Notes under the pieces: model-generated
Told to the model about the DNA's origin: nothing
The model's database searches: none
What the model saw: only the letters and a program-made list of their open reading frames with translations
In this document: in pieces, positions 6,197 through 8,365 of the stretch
Layout: every line of letters starts with the position of its first letter
Position numbering within the stretch: position 1 is the stretch's first letter
Source: JAVBPA01 sp031549925
Lineage (GTDB): Bacteria > Bacillota > Clostridia > Oscillospirales > CAG-272
Assembly (NCBI GenBank): GCA_031549925.1
Contig: JAVBPA010000046.1
Coordinates: 1-8,365 of the forward strand
Direction of reading: 5' to 3'
Length of the DNA: 8,365 nt
Position numbers and translations under genes: made by a program

Positions 6197-7417
6197 ATGA
6201 AAAAAGAAGAAAAATTCGTTATTGATTTGTATTCATTATATTTAAATAATAAAAAATATATTATGAATATCAAAGATTTAAAATTGGATATAGAAGAAAT
6301 ATATCGGATATCACAAAGTCATCAAATATTTCCGATGATTTATCATGTCATAAAAGATACCGAATTGCTTTTATCTCAAAAAAAAGAAATAGTACATTTA
6401 TGGAAAAGCGAAGCCTACAATACGATAATAAATCAAACAAAAAAAGAAGAGCATATTTGGCCCTTGTATAAAAAAATAACTGATGCGGGAATAAAAGTAT
6501 TAATTATAAAAGGCGCTACTCTCAGAATTGTTTACCCTCATCCGCATTACAGGTGGTCATCTGACGAAGATATGTGGATATCAATTGACGATTTTAAAAA
6601 ATGCTTGTTTATATTGTTACAAAACGGATTTGCACCGGTTAATGTAAATAATGTAGAGATAAAAGATAAGCAGGAAGTATCATTTTTTAATCCCCAAAAT
6701 AATGTTTATTTAGAACTTCATTTAAATCCTATCGGTATTGATGTAAAGACAAGAGCTGTTTTAAACGAACAAATATTAAAATCCTTTGATAATACACGTG
6801 AATACAAATACGGAAATAATATTTTTTATTCACTGGATATAACTGAAAATTTGATATACATATTTTGTCATTTACTAAAACATTTTTTGTTTCAAGGAGC
6901 TTCTCTGCGGATGGTTACAGATGTACTTTTATACATGAAGTATTATAGTGATAAAATTGATTATGAAAAATTAAAAATGTTTTTATCTGATAATAATTTT
7001 ACGGTTTTATTTGAATCAATAATAAAAATAGGTACGGATTATTTAGATTTTAAATTTGATTTTATTGATATAAAAAATACAAACCCGGATGTGGAAGATC
7101 TTTTGTACGATATCATTTCCGGAGGAGTAGTCGGTACATTTTCTGAAGAACGTGAAAAAAGCCATTTTGTTACCGGCAGAGTTATGTCTGATATAAAGAA
7201 TGGAAAACAAAAAATGTTTCTAAAAACAGTTTTTCCTTCCTATAAAACCATGAAAATTTATTATCCTAAATTAAAAAGGCATAAAATATTATTACCATAT
7301 TATTGGTTTATCAGAATACTCAGGTTGATTTTTAAAAGCAATTATAAATTAATGTATAAATCATACAAAAGCGGTTTGTCACGCGTAAAATTATTTGAAA
7401 AATATAATATTGTGTAA
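6197..7417 (+). CDS. Nucleotidyltransferase-fold protein, NTP_transf_5 type
   Basis: A 406-residue cytoplasmic protein resembling the uncharacterised nucleotidyltransferase family (Pfam NTP_transf_5). The family core is visible: GIKVLIIKGATLRIVYP (98-114), then R119 and a D-x-D pair (Asp123, Asp125) in RWSSDEDMWI, where most members read R-x-x-x-DIDLLV. This is followed by LELHLNP (173-179) with Glu174 and His176. The helical half has H-LLKH, then SLRMVTDVLLYMKY, as in the family's GLR-x-x-x-D pattern. The C-terminus (about 340-385) has the usual FPSYKTMKIYYP, then LLPYYWFIRILR. The Asp pair fits a metal site, but the substrate and whether it is active are unknown; homologues often lie near glycan or peptide-modification genes. 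It starts 18 bases after ricT with no strong ribosome binding site. B. subtilis has yabA at about this place. Confidence 0.8.
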   Translation: MKKEEKFVIDLYSLYLNNKKYIMNIKDLKLDIEEIYRISQSHQIFPMIYHVIKDTELLLSQKKEIVHLWKSEAYNTIINQTKKEEHIWPLYKKITDAGIKVLIIKGATLRIVYPHPHYRWSSDEDMWISIDDFKKCLFILLQNGFAPVNVNNVEIKDKQEVSFFNPQNNVYLELHLNPIGIDVKTRAVLNEQILKSFDNTREYKYGNNIFYSLDITENLIYIFCHLLKHFLFQGASLRMVTDVLLYMKYYSDKIDYEKLKMFLSDNNFTVLFESIIKIGTDYLDFKFDFIDIKNTNPDVEDLLYDIISGGVVGTFSEEREKSHFVTGRVMSDIKNGKQKMFLKTVFPSYKTMKIYYPKLKRHKILLPYYWFIRILRLIFKSNYKLMYKSYKSGLSRVKLFEKYNIV

Positions 7418-7428
7418 ATATATATATT

Positions 7429-7462
7429 AAATAAAGGTTATTTGTGTAATTATCCTTTATTT
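7429..7462. repeat. Inverted repeat in the spacer before the popT-like gene
   Basis: AAATAAAGG at 7429-7437 pairs perfectly with CCTTTATTT at 7454-7462 around a 16-base loop, in which a few more A-T pairs are possible after a mismatch. It lies 12 bases after the nucleotidyltransferase stop, and is followed by TTATCC (7450-7455, partly inside the repeat) and TATAAA (7472-7477) with 16 bases between. It could therefore be a weak terminator, an operator, or part of a new promoter region for the last gene. The stem holds only two G-C pairs and has no T-run after it, so terminator function is doubtful. Confidence 0.35.
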
Positions 7463-7504
7463 GCAATATTGTATAAAAATACAAGGGATATTGAAAATAT
7501 AATA

Positions 7505-8335
7505 ATGTTAAATTGGTTTATTAGATTTATAAAAGGTTTTATAATAGGATCAGGTTTTATAGTTCCCGGTGTAAGCGGCGGAGCTTTGGCAGCAGTTTTC
7601 GGAGTATATGAGCGTATAATAAAATTTTTAGCTCATATTACAAAAGATTTTATAAATAATGTTTTATATTTAATTCCTTTGGGGCTTGGGGGAGTAACAG
7701 GGATTTTTGTATTTTCGTTTTTGGTTAACTTCTTGCTCGTAAAATGGGAAAGTTATATAATGTGGCTTTTTATCGGCTGTATTGTCGGAACAGTTCCGGT
7801 TTTGTGGAAACAAGCCGGGAAGAAGGGCAGAGAAAAAAGTCATATATTTATATTGATTCTATCATTTGTATTAAGTTTTATATTATTATTTTTAGGTGAG
7901 TCATTGATAAGCGGGGGAATAAATCAAAATTTTTTTACATGGGTTTTGGCAGGAGCTTTGATTTGTCTCGGAATTATAGTACCCGGACTTAGTTCTTCCA
8001 GTTTTTTGGTTTATATGGGATTATATAAACCGATGACGGAAGGTATTAAAACATTAGACTTCGCAATTATTATACCTATAATTTTAGGCGGTATTATTTG
8101 TCTTGTATTATTTTCAAAATTAATGGATTTCATTTTCAAAAAATATTATACAATATTGTTTCATTGCATTTTAGGAATAGTTTTCGCTTCAACAGTTATA
8201 ATAATACCAATTGATTTTAATTATTTATCTTTTTCTGTTTTTTTGTGTATTATTTATTTTTTAATCGGTTTTTTCATCGGATATATTATAGGTTATATGG
8301 AAAAGAAATCAAAAAAAATTAAAATGCAATTATAA
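7505..8335 (+). CDS. popT: DUF368 polyprenyl-phosphate transporter (PopT family)
   Basis: DUF368 proteins are inner-membrane carriers shown in recent work to return undecaprenyl phosphate across the membrane for reuse in peptidoglycan and wall-polymer synthesis. The 276-residue protein from this ATG is very hydrophobic, with roughly eight to ten membrane segments. It has the two family half-motifs that suggest an internal repeat: GFIVPGVSGGALAAVFGVYE (17-36), and GIIVPGLSSSSFLVYMGLY (156-174). The C-terminus is a short basic tail (EKKSKKIK). I chose ATG 7505 because MLNWFIRFIKG is the normal family beginning. The frame is open back to TTG 7442, but the 21 extra residues are charged and unlike the family. 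AAGGG lies 17 bases before the ATG, which is far. The gene follows the nucleotidyltransferase after an 87-base spacer holding an inverted repeat, so it may have its own promoter. The right edge cuts off 30 bases later with no further gene visible. Confidence 0.88.
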   Translation: MLNWFIRFIKGFIIGSGFIVPGVSGGALAAVFGVYERIIKFLAHITKDFINNVLYLIPLGLGGVTGIFVFSFLVNFLLVKWESYIMWLFIGCIVGTVPVLWKQAGKKGREKSHIFILILSFVLSFILLFLGESLISGGINQNFFTWVLAGALICLGIIVPGLSSSSFLVYMGLYKPMTEGIKTLDFAIIIPIILGGIICLVLFSKLMDFIFKKYYTILFHCILGIVFASTVIIIPIDFNYLSFSVFLCIIYFLIGFFIGYIIGYMEKKSKKIKMQL

Positions 8336-8365
8336 TAAAATTATATAATGAAATAAATATAAATA

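Noticed and set aside
6091..6273. 60-codon minus-strand frame spanning the ricT/nucleotidyltransferase junction
   Set aside because: The translation is almost only Phe, Ile, Ser and Tyr. It overlaps two supported genes and is a low-complexity by-product of A-rich plus-strand sequence.
7442..7504. 21-codon N-terminal extension of the DUF368 gene from TTG 7442
   Set aside because: The AAAGG before it is only four bases away, the residues are unlike the family, and the usual family N-terminus begins exactly at ATG 7505.

Overview
The window looks like a chromosomal segment from an AT-rich, low-GC Gram-positive bacterium, most likely a spore-forming member of the Clostridia (Bacillota). Three things support this: strong A/T bias at third codon positions and in the spacers (judged by eye), a gene order matching the yaaO-yaaQ-holB-yaaT block of Bacillus subtilis, and a YpeB-type spore germination protein. 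No rRNA, tRNA, CRISPR array, insertion sequence or phage gene was seen, and no gap between genes exceeds 90 bases.

Left part (1-1472, plus strand): the C-terminal end of an unidentified protein, then a complete short-chain dehydrogenase of the D-mannonate oxidoreductase (fructuronate reductase) type. This looks like the end of a hexuronate-catabolism operon. A small HEAT-repeat protein with its own good ribosome binding site follows.

Middle (1488-2480, minus strand): a shortened YpeB-like membrane-anchored protein, convergent with the HEAT gene and divergent from the next block. It starts at TTG. No sleB partner is visible.

Right part (2524-8335, plus strand): six genes on one strand, probably largely one operon. 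They are an Orn/Lys/Arg-decarboxylase-fold PLP enzyme, the cyclic-di-AMP receptor DarA, DNA polymerase III delta' (HolB), the PSP1/RicT RNase Y regulator, a nucleotidyltransferase-fold protein of the NTP_transf_5 type, and a DUF368/PopT undecaprenyl-phosphate transporter. Compared with B. subtilis, tmk and yaaR are missing from their usual places, and the two last genes stand where yabA would be. The operon therefore joins nucleotide second-messenger sensing, replication clamp loading, RNA-decay control and cell-envelope lipid recycling.

I see no clearly new multi-gene system. The points worth a second look are the compacted operon, a delta' subunit without its zinc module, altered pocket residues in DarA, an orphan shortened YpeB with a TTG start, several starts without a Shine-Dalgarno sequence, and small AT-rich inverted repeats at gene junctions.
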